Positions 26,414-34,520 are shown, counted from the first letter of the stretch. The stretch: DNA of 64,000 bases from Pseudomonas entomophila L48 (GCF_000026105.1 NC_008027.1:4608501-4672500); one strand, 5' to 3'. The notes: generated by a model not told the origin, from the sequence alone. Numbers and translations are program-made.

Positions 26414-26450
26414 AAAAGGGGCGCTCCGTCTGACGGGGCGCCCTTTTTTC
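26414..26450 (+). terminator. Rho-independent terminator after the permease gene
   Basis: Stem AAAAGGGGCGC / GGCGCCCTTTT with an imperfect inner part and a TTTTTT tail, 20 bp after the stop. Confidence 0.85.
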
Positions 26451-26467
26451 TTGGGGCTGTACTGAAC

Positions 26468-26532
26468 GTGAGCCAAATAGCACGATTATTCGGCTCACAT
26501 AATGAGCCGAATAGCACTATTATTCGGCTCAT
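26468..26532. promoter_or_regulatory. Twin 31-bp palindromic operators before fic
   Basis: Two imperfect palindromes, 26468-26498 and 26502-26532, each beginning (G/A)TGAGCC(A/G)AATAGCAC and ending ATTATTCGGCTCA(C/T). They are 3 bp apart, a 34-bp period. A further half-site ATGAGCC at 26541 contains the likely start codon. Strong candidates for binding of the Fic protein's own C-terminal winged helix or another repressor. Confidence 0.75.
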
Positions 26533-26540
26533 CAACGAGA

Positions 26541-27680
26541 ATGAGCCCCCCTATGGACGCCTTCTGGATCTGGCAGCAACCTGACTGGCCTGCTTTTGAC
26601 TGGGACAATCACCAGCTCTCCACTCTCTTGCGGGAGTGCGTGCAGGCGCAGGGGCGATTGCTGGGCAAGGCCGGCGCCGTGGCCGAGGTCAACGCAAACC
26701 GCGAGGTCCTCGACACGCTGCTGCAGAATATTGTCACGTCCTGCGCCATCGAAGGCGAACAACTCAACGTCGAATCAGTGCGCTCCTCATTGGCTCGCCG
26801 TCTGGGTATCGACGAGCCAGGGCCAACCAGCGCACGCAGTGAGGGCCTGGCCGACCTGATGCTGGATGCAACGCAGGGTTACAACCGTGCGCTTGGGCAA
26901 CAACGCCTGTTCACATGGCACCGCTGGTTGTTTCCGGAAACAGGCGCGCTGTTGACACCCGTGCTGCCGGTTGGCGAATTGCGGGGCGCGACACCGATGC
27001 AAGTGGTCTCCGGACGCATGGACAAACCCAGGGTGCACTTCGAGGCGCCACCACGCATGGGGCTGGAACAGCAACTGCAGCAATTTCTCGACTGGTTCGA
27101 GGCCAGCCGCAATGACCCGCAAATCGACCCACTGCTGCGCGCGGGGGTCGCCCATTTCTGGTTCGTCACCCTGCACCCGTTCGCTGATGGCAACGGCCGC
27201 CTGACACGTGCAATCACCGACCTGGCCTTGGCACAGGGTGAGCAACAAGCCATCCGTTTCTACGCAATGTCCCAAAGTATCCTGGAGGATCGCTCAGGCT
27301 ACTATGCCGTGCTGGAGAGCAGCCAGCGAAGCGGCCTGGACATCACTGACTGGCTTCGGTGGTTCCTCGCCACATTGCTGCGCAGTCTGCAGCAGGCCCT
27401 GACGCGCATCGACCGGGTACTGGCAAAGGCGCGCTTCTGGCAGAGCCACCGTGGCGATGGCTTGCAGGCAGAACAGATCAAGGTGCTCAATCGTCTGCTC
27501 GACGGCGGCCCCAGTGGCTTCGAAGAGGGCATCAGCGCCAGCCAGTACCAGGCTGTGGCCAAGGTATCCAAAGCCACAGCCACTCGACATCTGGCCGACC
27601 TGCTGGCCAAGGGATGCCTGGTTCGCTTGCCTGGTGGCGGGCGCAGTACCCGCTACCAGGTTGACACTCAAGCGGTTTGA
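26541..27680 (+). CDS. Fic-family AMPylase-like protein with C-terminal winged helix
   Basis: 379 residues. N-terminal DUF4172-like region, inhibitory helix motif SCAIEG (Ser67...Glu71-Gly72), which marks a class II Fic protein whose own N-terminal helix blocks ATP. Fic core motif HPFADGNGRLTR starts at His212 and is intact. The C-terminus (ISASQYQAVAKVSKATATRH ... GRSTRYQV) is a winged HTH. Fic enzymes transfer AMP or another nucleotide to protein hydroxyls. ATG 26541 is preferred: the open frame from 26502 would start within the second palindrome; ATG 26553 is also possible. No antitoxin gene is adjacent. The DNA-binding tail suggests autoregulation at the twin palindromes. Confidence 0.85.
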   Translation: MSPPMDAFWIWQQPDWPAFDWDNHQLSTLLRECVQAQGRLLGKAGAVAEVNANREVLDTLLQNIVTSCAIEGEQLNVESVRSSLARRLGIDEPGPTSARSEGLADLMLDATQGYNRALGQQRLFTWHRWLFPETGALLTPVLPVGELRGATPMQVVSGRMDKPRVHFEAPPRMGLEQQLQQFLDWFEASRNDPQIDPLLRAGVAHFWFVTLHPFADGNGRLTRAITDLALAQGEQQAIRFYAMSQSILEDRSGYYAVLESSQRSGLDITDWLRWFLATLLRSLQQALTRIDRVLAKARFWQSHRGDGLQAEQIKVLNRLLDGGPSGFEEGISASQYQAVAKVSKATATRHLADLLAKGCLVRLPGGGRSTRYQVDTQAV

Positions 27681-27687
27681 GCAGGGC

Positions 27688-28440
27688 TTAGGAAAGCTCG
27701 GCTACTCGCTGTGGCTCGCGACGCTGGAAATGCGTGGCCATCAGCACCAGTACCAGCAACACGCCACCCAGCACCAGCGAAGAGCCGACCGTGCCGAAGT
27801 CCAGCCCACCCTTCTCGTGCGACTTGGTCAACACATCGCCCAAGGTTGCGCCGAACGGGCGGGTCAGTACGAAGGCGATCCAGAACAACACCACGCCAGA
27901 AATCTTCGTCCAGTAGCGGGCCGCGGCCACCACGGTGATTGCCGAGCCGATCAGCAGCGCGCCACCGGCAAAGCCCAGCCCGGAGTCGTCGGCCAGGTAG
28001 TCACCCAGTGCGGTGCCCAGGGTGTTGGAGAACAGGATCGCCACCCAGTAGAACAGCTCGCCACCACGGTTCTTGATGCGAGTGACATCCAGCGGATTGC
28101 CGCTCAGGCGCCAGAGGGCGAAGGTCGCCAGCAGGATGCCGATCAATACTGCGGAGCCGGTGGCGTAACCCAGGCCCAAGGTGCGGTCCATGAAGTCGGA
28201 CATGGTGGTGCCGGCGGTGCTGGTGGAGAGAATCACCAGCCAGTACAGCATGGGGTGGTAGCGACGCGAGTAGAGCTGGGTGACCAGGGTGACCAGGAAC
28301 ACGCTGATCAGCAGCAGCGAGCTCATGGCATAGCCGATATCGAGTGTCATCGACAGCAGGTCGCCCGCCGTCTCGCCAAGGGTGGTAGCGCAGATCTTCA
28401 TGACCCAGAAGGCCAAGGTGATTTGCGGGAGTTTGTTCAT
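27688..28440 (-). CDS. COG4705/DUF347-repeat membrane protein
   Basis: 250 residues with about eight membrane segments. Four internal repeats carry variants of KICATTLGETAGDLLS: TSTAGTTMSDFMDRTLGLGY, NTLGTALGDYLADDSGLGF and RPFGATLGDVLTKSHEKGG. This is the DUF347 repeat pattern of COG4705 uncharacterised membrane proteins. Function unknown, possibly transport. It is convergent with fic (7 bp between stops) and faces a 360-bp regulatory gap upstream. Confidence 0.82.
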   Translation of the reverse strand: MNKLPQITLAFWVMKICATTLGETAGDLLSMTLDIGYAMSSLLLISVFLVTLVTQLYSRRYHPMLYWLVILSTSTAGTTMSDFMDRTLGLGYATGSAVLIGILLATFALWRLSGNPLDVTRIKNRGGELFYWVAILFSNTLGTALGDYLADDSGLGFAGGALLIGSAITVVAAARYWTKISGVVLFWIAFVLTRPFGATLGDVLTKSHEKGGLDFGTVGSSLVLGGVLLVLVLMATHFQRREPQRVAELS

Positions 28441-28799
28441 TGTTTGCCGCTCCGGGGTTTGAGTGCGGCGGATGGTGATTGAGCCTGCCTGAAAAATCGG
28501 TTGGCTCTGTATGAAAAATCCGTTTGCTCACCCCAGGACATCAAAAGACCTGTCTCTTAACTTGCCATTAATCCACCCCTAACACCCTTGGTGTGGCTAC
28601 TGAAGCAGCCTCACGGCACTTGCCAACCGAAACCGCACTACAAACCCCAGCTACGTCCTCTGCCGGACGAATCGCGCGATAACAAATCGAATAATTCGAT
28701 TTTATATCGTTATTTTTTGCGCTTTTTAATCTGATTTGTTGGCGTAGCATTGAACCCATAGAAACAACAACCCCCGACGATTCAACTGGAGCAACCACC
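28441..28799. other. AT-rich intergenic region between divergent genes
   Basis: About 360 bp separating the divergent membrane-protein gene and the repeat-protein gene. The right half (28670-28760) is markedly AT-rich for this genome and holds a 19-bp palindrome at 28684. AACAACAA at 28763-28770 fits a Crc/Hfq motif. No gene seen. Confidence 0.6.
28684..28702. promoter_or_regulatory. 19-bp perfect palindrome, candidate operator
   Basis: AAATCGAAT-A-ATTCGATTT, nine-base arms with one central base, about 100 bp upstream of the repeat-protein start and inside the AT-rich promoter region. Confidence 0.55.
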
Positions 28800-29204
28800 A
28801 TGAAAAACAAACTGATCCTCACTCTGGCCCTTTCTGTAATCGCAACTGGCGCCTTCGCCGAAGATGGCTTCGAACGCACCAACGCCCACAGCTTCGCAGC
28901 CGTGCAAAGCCAGGCAGCCACTTATGCAGAAGATGGTTTCGACCGTACCAACGGCCAGCGCTTCGCCGAAGATGGCTTCGACCGTACCAACGGCCAACGC
29001 TTCACCGAAGACGGCTTCGACCGTACCAACGGCCAGCGCTTCGCCGAAGACGGCTTCGACCGCACCAACGGCCAGCGCTTCGCCGAAGACGGCTTCGACC
29101 GTACCAACGGCCAGCGCTTCGCCGAAGACGGCTTCGACCGCACCAACGGCCAACGCTTCGCCGAAGATGGCTTCGACCGTACCAACGGCCACCGCATCAG
29201 CTGA
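28800..29204 (+). CDS. Exported 13-residue-repeat protein
   Basis: 134 residues. Signal peptide MKNKLILTLALSVIATGAFA, then one EDGFERTN unit, a 15-residue spacer (AHSFAAVQSQAATYA), and seven tandem units of EDGFDRTNG(Q/H)R(F/I)(A/T/S). Each repeat is acidic-hydrophobic-basic, with no cysteine, and the array makes up nearly all of the mature protein. RBS CTGGAG 8 bases upstream. Monocistronic with a terminator at 29223. Small exported Pseudomonas proteins with AEDG-D-R-T repeats exist but have no established function to my knowledge. Could be a repeat surface, adhesive or ion-binding peptide, or a precursor cut into identical peptides; all inference. Confidence 0.8.
   Translation: MKNKLILTLALSVIATGAFAEDGFERTNAHSFAAVQSQAATYAEDGFDRTNGQRFAEDGFDRTNGQRFTEDGFDRTNGQRFAEDGFDRTNGQRFAEDGFDRTNGQRFAEDGFDRTNGQRFAEDGFDRTNGHRIS
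28926..29200 (+). repeat. Seven tandem 39-bp coding repeats
   Basis: In-frame 39-bp units such as GAAGACGGCTTCGACCGTAC, nearly identical in DNA with a few synonymous changes (GAT/GAC, CGT/CGC, CAG/CAA). The synonymous drift shows selection at the protein level. Unit number is expected to vary between strains by slippage. Confidence 0.85.
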
Positions 29205-29222
29205 TCACTGATGCGTGCAACC

Positions 29223-29242
29223 AGCCCGGCTTCGGCCGGGCT
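29223..29242 (+). terminator. Hairpin terminator after the repeat protein
   Basis: AGCCCGG / CCGGGCT stem with a 6-nt loop, 18 bp after the stop, followed by TGATCATTTTC. Confidence 0.65.
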
Positions 29243-29322
29243 TGATCATTTTCAGCCAGGCAAAGCCTTGGCACACTAGGCGCCTCGTTCCCACACAGGA
29301 AGGGCCTCGCGGCCTTGCGCAG

Positions 29323-29928
29323 ATGTACTACTACGAACCCGCCAAAGGCCACGGCCTGCCCCACGATCCGTTCAATGCCATCGTCGGCCCCCGGCCCATC
29401 GGCTGGATCTCCAGCCACGACCGCGAAGGCCGCCTGAACCTGGCACCCTACAGCTTCTTCAATGCCTTCAACTACATTCCGCCGATCATCGGTTTCTGCA
29501 GCGTCGGGCGCAAAGACAGCCTGAACAACATCGAGCAGACCGGCGAGTTCGTCTGGAACCTGGCCACCCGCCCGCTGGCCGAGCAGATGAACCAAAGCTG
29601 CGCTGCGGTGGCGGCGGATATCGATGAGTTCGTGTTGAGTGGCCTGACGCCAGCTGCGTCGAACGTGGTCAAGGTGCCGCGCGTGGGCGAAAGCCCGGTG
29701 AGCTTCGAATGCAAGGTCAGCCAGATCGTGCAACTCAAACGTGTCGACCAGGAAGTCGTGCCCAGCTGGCTGATCCTGGGCGAAGTGGTGGCCGTACATA
29801 TTGCCGAGCACCTGCTCAAGGACGGCATCTACGATACCGCCGCCGCCGAGCCGATCCTGCGTGGCGGCGGCCCAGCGGACTACTTCGCGCTGGGTGAGCT
29901 GTTCAAGATGGCCCGCCCGCAGGCCTGA
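29323..29928 (+). CDS. Flavin reductase-like domain protein
   Basis: 201 residues from ATG 29323 (MYYYEPAKGHGLPHDPFNAI). The FMN-binding split-barrel pattern is clear: IVGPRPIGWISSHDREGRLN, APYSFFNAFNYIPPIIGFCS, KDSLNNIEQTGEFVWNLATR, and SFECKVSQIVQL. Proteins of this type (DIM6/NTAB, flavoredoxin-like) bind FMN and act as flavin reductases or in electron transfer. A longer in-frame reading from 29215 overlaps the terminator of the previous gene and is rejected. Appears monocistronic. Confidence 0.85.
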   Translation: MYYYEPAKGHGLPHDPFNAIVGPRPIGWISSHDREGRLNLAPYSFFNAFNYIPPIIGFCSVGRKDSLNNIEQTGEFVWNLATRPLAEQMNQSCAAVAADIDEFVLSGLTPAASNVVKVPRVGESPVSFECKVSQIVQLKRVDQEVVPSWLILGEVVAVHIAEHLLKDGIYDTAAAEPILRGGGPADYFALGELFKMARPQA

Positions 29929-30162
29929 TCAGAAGATCAGTTCGCCTTCCTCTGCGACGCCCTGCAGGCGTTCGAGCTCTGCACAGGCTGCCTCGTCGGC
30001 CGCCATAGCTGACTTGAACACCTGCCCGTCGAGGACCTTGTGGAAGCGCGGCGCGCCGCCCATGTGCAGAGCCTTCACGGCAATTGCCGCGTGATAGCCG
30101 CCGCCCTCCACCGGGACCATCGCCGAAACCGCTTCGAAGTGGGGGAATTCTCTACGTGCCAT
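29929..30162 (-). CDS. Conserved hypothetical protein, 77 aa
   Basis: Small cytoplasmic protein starting at ATG 30162 with GGAG 7 bases upstream. Sequence includes EGGGYHAAIAVKALHMGGAP and RFHKVLDGQVFKSAMAADEA. No recognised domain; Pseudomonas-type small protein. Convergent with the flavin reductase gene, the two stops adjoining directly. Confidence 0.65.
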   Translation of the reverse strand: MARREFPHFEAVSAMVPVEGGGYHAAIAVKALHMGGAPRFHKVLDGQVFKSAMAADEAACAELERLQGVAEEGELIF

Positions 30163-30248
30163 GCTGCACTCCGCCTGATTGTTCAAGGGTCGGCATTCTA
30201 CACGCCCAGCCACCACCGTTCCCCCTGTGCAGACCCAACCCGAACTGT

Positions 30249-30334
30249 CTGTAGGAGCGGCTTTAGCCGCGATACAGGCGGCGCGGTGCCTGGCACCCGC
30301 TTCGCGGGTAATCGCGGCTGAAGCCGCTCCTACA
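30249..30334. repeat. REP pair (GCGGCTTTAGCCGCGAT type)
   Basis: CTGTAGGAGCGGCTTTAGCC and inverted partner ATCGCGGCTGAAGCCGCTCC TACA, with a second GC-rich inverted repeat (GGCACCCG/CGGGTAAT area) between. Confidence 0.85.
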
Positions 30335-30396
30335 AAGGCCGCATCAGGTCAACGGGGTAAGTCTTGCTCCATAACTGGTGAACCTGCCCCCTGCAT

Positions 30397-30690
30397 TCAG
30401 GCAAACGTGTGCAAGTCCAGACTGCTGACCACCCGTTCCTGCACCAGCTCGCCAAATACGTCCAGCGTGGGCGATGCGAAATAACCACTCATCGCCCGCT
30501 CATCGCTCCAGCTGCCACTGAGCAGCCACAGGTCGGCATCGACCTGCGAGCGCTGCACACTGAAACTCAGGCAGCCCGGCGCCCGCAACGAAGGCTCCAG
30601 CAAATCGCGCAGGCGCACGCCGAGCTCCGCCGAACGACCGTTGCTGGCGCGGATGAAAGCCAGGTGTGTAACCGGTTGTTGTTGGGTCAT
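30397..30690 (-). CDS. Antibiotic biosynthesis monooxygenase-like (ABM) protein
   Basis: 97 residues, ATG 30690 with GGAG upstream. A small ferredoxin-like alpha/beta ABM domain: THLAFIRASNGRSAELGVRL, EPSLRAPGCLSFSVQRSQVD and WLLSGSWSDERAMSGYFASP. Such proteins act as quinol or heme monooxygenases or stress-linked enzymes. It is divergent from the AraC gene at 30894, which probably regulates it, with a perfect 40-bp palindrome between. Confidence 0.78.
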   Translation of the reverse strand: MTQQQPVTHLAFIRASNGRSAELGVRLRDLLEPSLRAPGCLSFSVQRSQVDADLWLLSGSWSDERAMSGYFASPTLDVFGELVQERVVSSLDLHTFA

Positions 30691-30782
30691 GAACGATCTC
30701 CTTGAGGCGCTACGGACGGGACGAACCAGGCTGCCAAGCGTAGGGGCTGGCCCGCGCGCGCCGTTAGGCCGATACTGCCGAG

Positions 30783-30822
30783 CGCTTGCCTGATCCTGCA
30801 GCGCGGCAGGATCAGGCAAGCG
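30783..30822. promoter_or_regulatory. Perfect 17-bp inverted repeat between divergent ABM and AraC genes
   Basis: CGCTTGCCTGATCCTGC (30783-30799) and its exact complement (30806-30822) with a 6-nt AGCGCG loop. Centred between the divergent starts at 30690 and 30894. Likely a bidirectional operator or a hairpin. Confidence 0.65.
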
Positions 30823-30893
30823 ACGTGCAGCTTTCGTCTAGCGCCCGCCCTTGCCCAAACCTATGCTGCCACGGTCAGCAGAGGAAACCCGTC

Positions 30894-31814
30894 ATGACCA
30901 CTTCCCCGCCCCTGGACCCGATCCTGGAACAGCAACGCCAGGAGCTGGCCGGGCTGATCCAGCGCCACGCCAAAGGCCCCCACGACCCCGCCTCGGCGAT
31001 CGATGACCTGTACCTGACCCGCTATGAAGAGGATGTGCGTGGGATGCCGGCCCTGGCACAACCGGCCTTGTGCATCCTGGCCCAGGGCAGCAAAACCCTG
31101 TTCCTCGGCGATGAACGCTACACCTACGACCCCCTGCACTACATGGTGGTCTCGGTAACCCTGCCCATCACCGGCGCCATTCTCCAGGCCAGCCCCGAGC
31201 ACCCCTGCCTCGGGCTGCGCCTGGACATCGACCCTGCGCAGATCAGCCAGCTGATTGCCGAAAGCGGGCCGATGCTGGTCCCCAACCAATCCGCCGGGCG
31301 CGGCTTGTTCGTGGAAAAAAGCGATCCGCAGCTGCTCGATACACTGTTGCGCCTATTGCGTCTGCTCGACACGCCAAGAGACATCGCGGTGCTTGCCCCG
31401 TTGGTGCGTCGCGAACTGATGTACCGCGTGCTGCGCGGCCCGCAAGGCTGGCGCCTGTATGAAATCGCCCTGTCCAACAGCCAGACGCACCGGGTTTGCC
31501 AGGCCATCGCCTGGCTCAACCGGCACTACCAGGAACCGCTGCGCATCGAGGACCTGGCGCGCGAGGTGAACCTCAGCACCTCGACCCTGCATCACCGTTT
31601 CAAGGCGGTGACCTCGATGAGCCCGTTGCAGTACCAGAAACAGCTGCGCCTTCAGGAAGCGCGGCGGCTCATGCTCAATGACGGGCTGGAAGCTGCGGTG
31701 GCGGGCTATCGAGTGGGCTATGAAAGCCCTTCGCAGTTCAGCCGGGAGTACAGCCGCCTGTACGGCGCGCCACCGATTCGCGATGTGGCGCGCTTGCGCG
31801 CCAGCGCAGGTTGA
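30894..31814 (+). CDS. AraC-family transcriptional regulator (AraC_N type)
   Basis: 306 residues from ATG 30894 (AGAGGAAA upstream). N-terminal cupin-like AraC_N domain (PALCILAQGSKTLFLGDERY, PITGAILQASPEHPCLGLRL), C-terminal double HTH (IEDLAREVNLSTSTLHHRFK and VGYESPSQFSREYSRLYGAP). Divergent from the ABM monooxygenase gene, its most likely target. Confidence 0.88.
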   Translation: MTTSPPLDPILEQQRQELAGLIQRHAKGPHDPASAIDDLYLTRYEEDVRGMPALAQPALCILAQGSKTLFLGDERYTYDPLHYMVVSVTLPITGAILQASPEHPCLGLRLDIDPAQISQLIAESGPMLVPNQSAGRGLFVEKSDPQLLDTLLRLLRLLDTPRDIAVLAPLVRRELMYRVLRGPQGWRLYEIALSNSQTHRVCQAIAWLNRHYQEPLRIEDLAREVNLSTSTLHHRFKAVTSMSPLQYQKQLRLQEARRLMLNDGLEAAVAGYRVGYESPSQFSREYSRLYGAPPIRDVARLRASAG

Positions 31815-31820
31815 ATCCCT

Positions 31821-31861
31821 CGGCAAGCCGGTTCTTCGTAGGAGCCGGCTTGCCGGCGAAC
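31821..31861. repeat. REP-type hairpin after the AraC gene
   Basis: CGGCAAGCCGG...GTAGGAGCCGGCTTGCCG forms a stem; the right part is a standard REP. It lies between convergent genes and can act as a terminator-like structure. Confidence 0.7.
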
Positions 31862-31887
31862 CGAAGGCGCAGCCTTCGCTGCCATCG

Positions 31888-33525
31888 TCAGCCCTGCACC
31901 GCCCGCTGCCACTCCCCCTGGTCCACCTGGATCAACGTCGGCCCCTTGCGCTCCACCGCCCGACCCAGCGCCGCCTGCAATTGCGCCACATCGGCGACGT
32001 GCTCCGCCTCTGCCCCCAAGGCCCGCGCCACCCCGATGAAGTCCGGCGTATGGATATCCACGCCGACCGGCTCGATGGCCCGGTTGACCATGTATTTCTT
32101 GATTTCCTCGTACCCCTGGTTGTTCCACAGCAGCACGATCAGCGGCACCTGGGCCTCCACCGCGCTGGCCAGTTCCGGCAGGGTGAACTGCAGGCCGCCA
32201 TCGCCGATCAGGCAGACCGAAGGTGCTCGCTTGGCAGGCACCTCGCTGCTGCCCAGCCACGCCCCCATGGCTGCCGGCAAGGCATAACCGAGCGTGCCGT
32301 AGCCAGTGGAGGCATTGAACCAGCGACGCGGCCGGGCCATGTCCAGGGTCAGGTTGCCGGTGTACACCGGCTGGGTCGAATCCCCTACCAGGATGGCGTC
32401 GGGCAATACCTCCAGGATGCCGGTCAACAGACGCATCTGGCTCAGGGTCGGTTGGTCCCAGGTGGCGGCATTGTCCTGGCGCAGGCGGGCCGCGCGGGCT
32501 GCCCCCCAACTGGCCTCACGCGGTGGTTGCGCCTGCAATTGCAGGGCAACCAGCAGGGCCTCGGTCGCTTGCTCGGCATCGGCCACCAGCGCCAGCTCCG
32601 GCAGGTAGTTGCGTACCGTCTGGTCAGGGTCGATATCGATACGCAGCAGGCTGCCAGGGATCTCGAAACCGCCCTTGAAGGTCACGTCGTAATCGGTCTC
32701 GGCCAGCTCGGTGCCGATGGCCAGCACCACATCGGCCTCCGCCACCAGCGCTCGGGTGGCCGGCAAGGTCTGGGTCGAACCGACCTGCAATGGATGCCGG
32801 GCCGGCAACAGGCCTTTGGCGTTGATGGTCAAGGCCACCGGCGCCTGAAGATGCTCTGCCAGCAAGAGGAGTGCGTCGCCTGCATCCAGGGCACCGCCCC
32901 CGGCAAGAATCAGCGGGCGGCGCGCCTTGGCCAGGCGCGCGGCCATCTGCTGCACGGCCAGCGGCGCCGCACCGGCTCGGGCGGTGCGCACCGGGCGGGC
33001 CGGCAGCAGGTGATCGGCTGGTTCGACCAGCACATCCAGTGGAATCTCGATATGCACCGGGCGTGGCCGCGCACCGTCGAACACGGCGAAGGCGCGGGCC
33101 AGCACCTGGGGCAGGTCGTCGGCGCTCATCAGCGTCTGCGAGAAGGCCGCCACGCCAGCCACCAGGCCGGACTGGTTGGGCAGCTCATGCAGCTTGCCGC
33201 GCCCGCCACCGAGCTGGTCGCGGGACTGCACGCTGGAAATGACCAGCATGGGAATCGAGTCGGCGTAGGCCTGGCCCATGGCGGTGGTGATGTTGGTCAT
33301 GCCCGGGCCGGTGATGATGAAGCACACCCCCGGCTTGCCACGGGTACGCGCGTAGCCGTCGGCCATGAACCCGGCGCCCTGCTCGTGGCGTGGGGTGATA
33401 TGGCGGATCGAGGACGCCGCCAAGCCGCGGTAGAGTTCCACGGTATGCACACCAGGAATGCCGAAGACATGGTCCACGCCATAGCCTTCGAGGAGTTTTA
33501 CCAGCACTTCGCCACAGGTTGCCAT
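31888..33525 (-). CDS. aruI: Thiamine-diphosphate decarboxylase, AruI-like (5-guanidino-2-oxopentanoate decarboxylase)
   Basis: 545 residues from ATG 33525. Acetolactate-synthase fold with three domains: PYR domain with activating Glu in RHEQGAGFMADGYA, central domain (PLILAGGGALDAGD, VVLAIGTELAE), and PP domain with the GDG-N motif (LIGDGGLQFTL ... LLWNNQGYEEI). Closest in layout to AruI, which decarboxylates 2-ketoarginine in the arginine transaminase pathway; however, the partner transaminase gene aruH is absent here, so another 2-oxo acid is possible. Divergent from the LysR gene at 33639, its probable regulator. Confidence 0.75.
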   Translation of the reverse strand: MATCGEVLVKLLEGYGVDHVFGIPGVHTVELYRGLAASSIRHITPRHEQGAGFMADGYARTRGKPGVCFIITGPGMTNITTAMGQAYADSIPMLVISSVQSRDQLGGGRGKLHELPNQSGLVAGVAAFSQTLMSADDLPQVLARAFAVFDGARPRPVHIEIPLDVLVEPADHLLPARPVRTARAGAAPLAVQQMAARLAKARRPLILAGGGALDAGDALLLLAEHLQAPVALTINAKGLLPARHPLQVGSTQTLPATRALVAEADVVLAIGTELAETDYDVTFKGGFEIPGSLLRIDIDPDQTVRNYLPELALVADAEQATEALLVALQLQAQPPREASWGAARAARLRQDNAATWDQPTLSQMRLLTGILEVLPDAILVGDSTQPVYTGNLTLDMARPRRWFNASTGYGTLGYALPAAMGAWLGSSEVPAKRAPSVCLIGDGGLQFTLPELASAVEAQVPLIVLLWNNQGYEEIKKYMVNRAIEPVGVDIHTPDFIGVARALGAEAEHVADVAQLQAALGRAVERKGPTLIQVDQGEWQRAVQG

Positions 33526-33638
33526 CGCTCGAATACCCGATTCTTGTTGAAAACGGTGTTCATGGAACCAAGCGGCGGCTACCGCCACAATGCAAAAAAA
33601 CACATACTAGCCATGACTCCACATCATGGCTTACCACG

Positions 33639-34520
33639 ATGAAACGCCTACCGCCCCTCCCCGCCTTGCATACCTTCCTGGTCACCGCGCAGCACTGCAA
33701 TTTCACCCGTGCCGCGCAGCAGCTGCATATCACCCAGGGCGCGGTCAGCCGGCAGATCGCCGGATTGGAAGCGCATCTGGGCTACCCCCTGTTCCAGCGC
33801 CAGGCCCGTGGCCTGGCCTTGACCCGCGAGGGCCAGGACTGGCTGCCCCGGGTACAACAAGTCTTTGCCCTGATAGAGCAAGGCGTACGCGAAGTCGGCG
33901 GGCGCAGCACGACGCTGCAGCTCAAGGCGCCCACCTGCGTGATGCGTTGGCTGTTGCCGCGCCTGATGGAGTGGCAGGCCCTGCGTCCGGACGTGCCGGT
34001 GGAACTGACCACCACGGTGCAGCATGGCGTGGACTTTCGCCGTGAAGGCTTCGATGCGGCGGTGGTCTATGGCGCCGAGCCCAACCATGGGCTGCAGGTG
34101 CACAAGCTGTTCGATGAGCAACTCACGCCGGTCTGCGCGCCGTCGCTGTCGAACGCCCCCTTGCAACTGCAGGACCTGGCGCGGCACATGCTGCTGCATC
34201 CGTCACGGGACGAGCATGACTGGCGGCTGTGGTTGCAGGCGGCGGGTGCCACGTTCGAGCCTCTGGGGCCGAAGCAGCATTTCGAGACGCTGGACATGGC
34301 GATGGCCATGGCTTCGCAGGGGACGGGGATCGCCATCGGCGATTTCTCGCTGATTGGCGACGACCTGCAAACCGGGCGATTGTGCATGCCGTTCGGGCTG
34401 AAGGTGAGGACCGGGAAAGGGTATTACCTGGTGAGCCCGTCGAAGACCATACCCACAGGGTTGGTCGAATTGATGGAATGGCTGCAGACGCGTGCCTCAA
34501 GCCTTGCACAACCTCTGTAG
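33639..34520 (+). CDS. LysR-family regulator
   Basis: 293 residues from ATG 33639. N-terminal wHTH (LPALHTFLVTAQHCNFTRAA ... ITQGAVSRQIAGLEAHLG), then a substrate-binding domain of the GcvA type (TCVMRWLLPRLMEW, GFDAAVVYGAEPNHGLQVHK). Divergent from the AruI-like gene with a 113-bp shared promoter gap. The last codons are CCT CTG followed by TAG, the TAG being the start of an adjoining REP element. Confidence 0.87.
   Translation: MKRLPPLPALHTFLVTAQHCNFTRAAQQLHITQGAVSRQIAGLEAHLGYPLFQRQARGLALTREGQDWLPRVQQVFALIEQGVREVGGRSTTLQLKAPTCVMRWLLPRLMEWQALRPDVPVELTTTVQHGVDFRREGFDAAVVYGAEPNHGLQVHKLFDEQLTPVCAPSLSNAPLQLQDLARHMLLHPSRDEHDWRLWLQAAGATFEPLGPKQHFETLDMAMAMASQGTGIAIGDFSLIGDDLQTGRLCMPFGLKVRTGKGYYLVSPSKTIPTGLVELMEWLQTRASSLAQPL

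Noticed and set aside
25024..26535. Minus-strand open frames opposite kgtP ending in palindrome-encoded MSRI-VLFGS
   Set aside because: The similar N-termini on both strands come from the palindromic operators; the rest is shadow of the permease.
28926..29200. 39-bp direct repeats considered as a CRISPR array
   Set aside because: Repeats are contiguous without spacers, in frame, and show synonymous variation inside a signal-peptide protein.
31678..33642. Plus-strand 654-codon open frame opposite the AruI-like gene
   Set aside because: Antisense to a protein with intact ThDP motifs; no recognisable domain in the shadow product.
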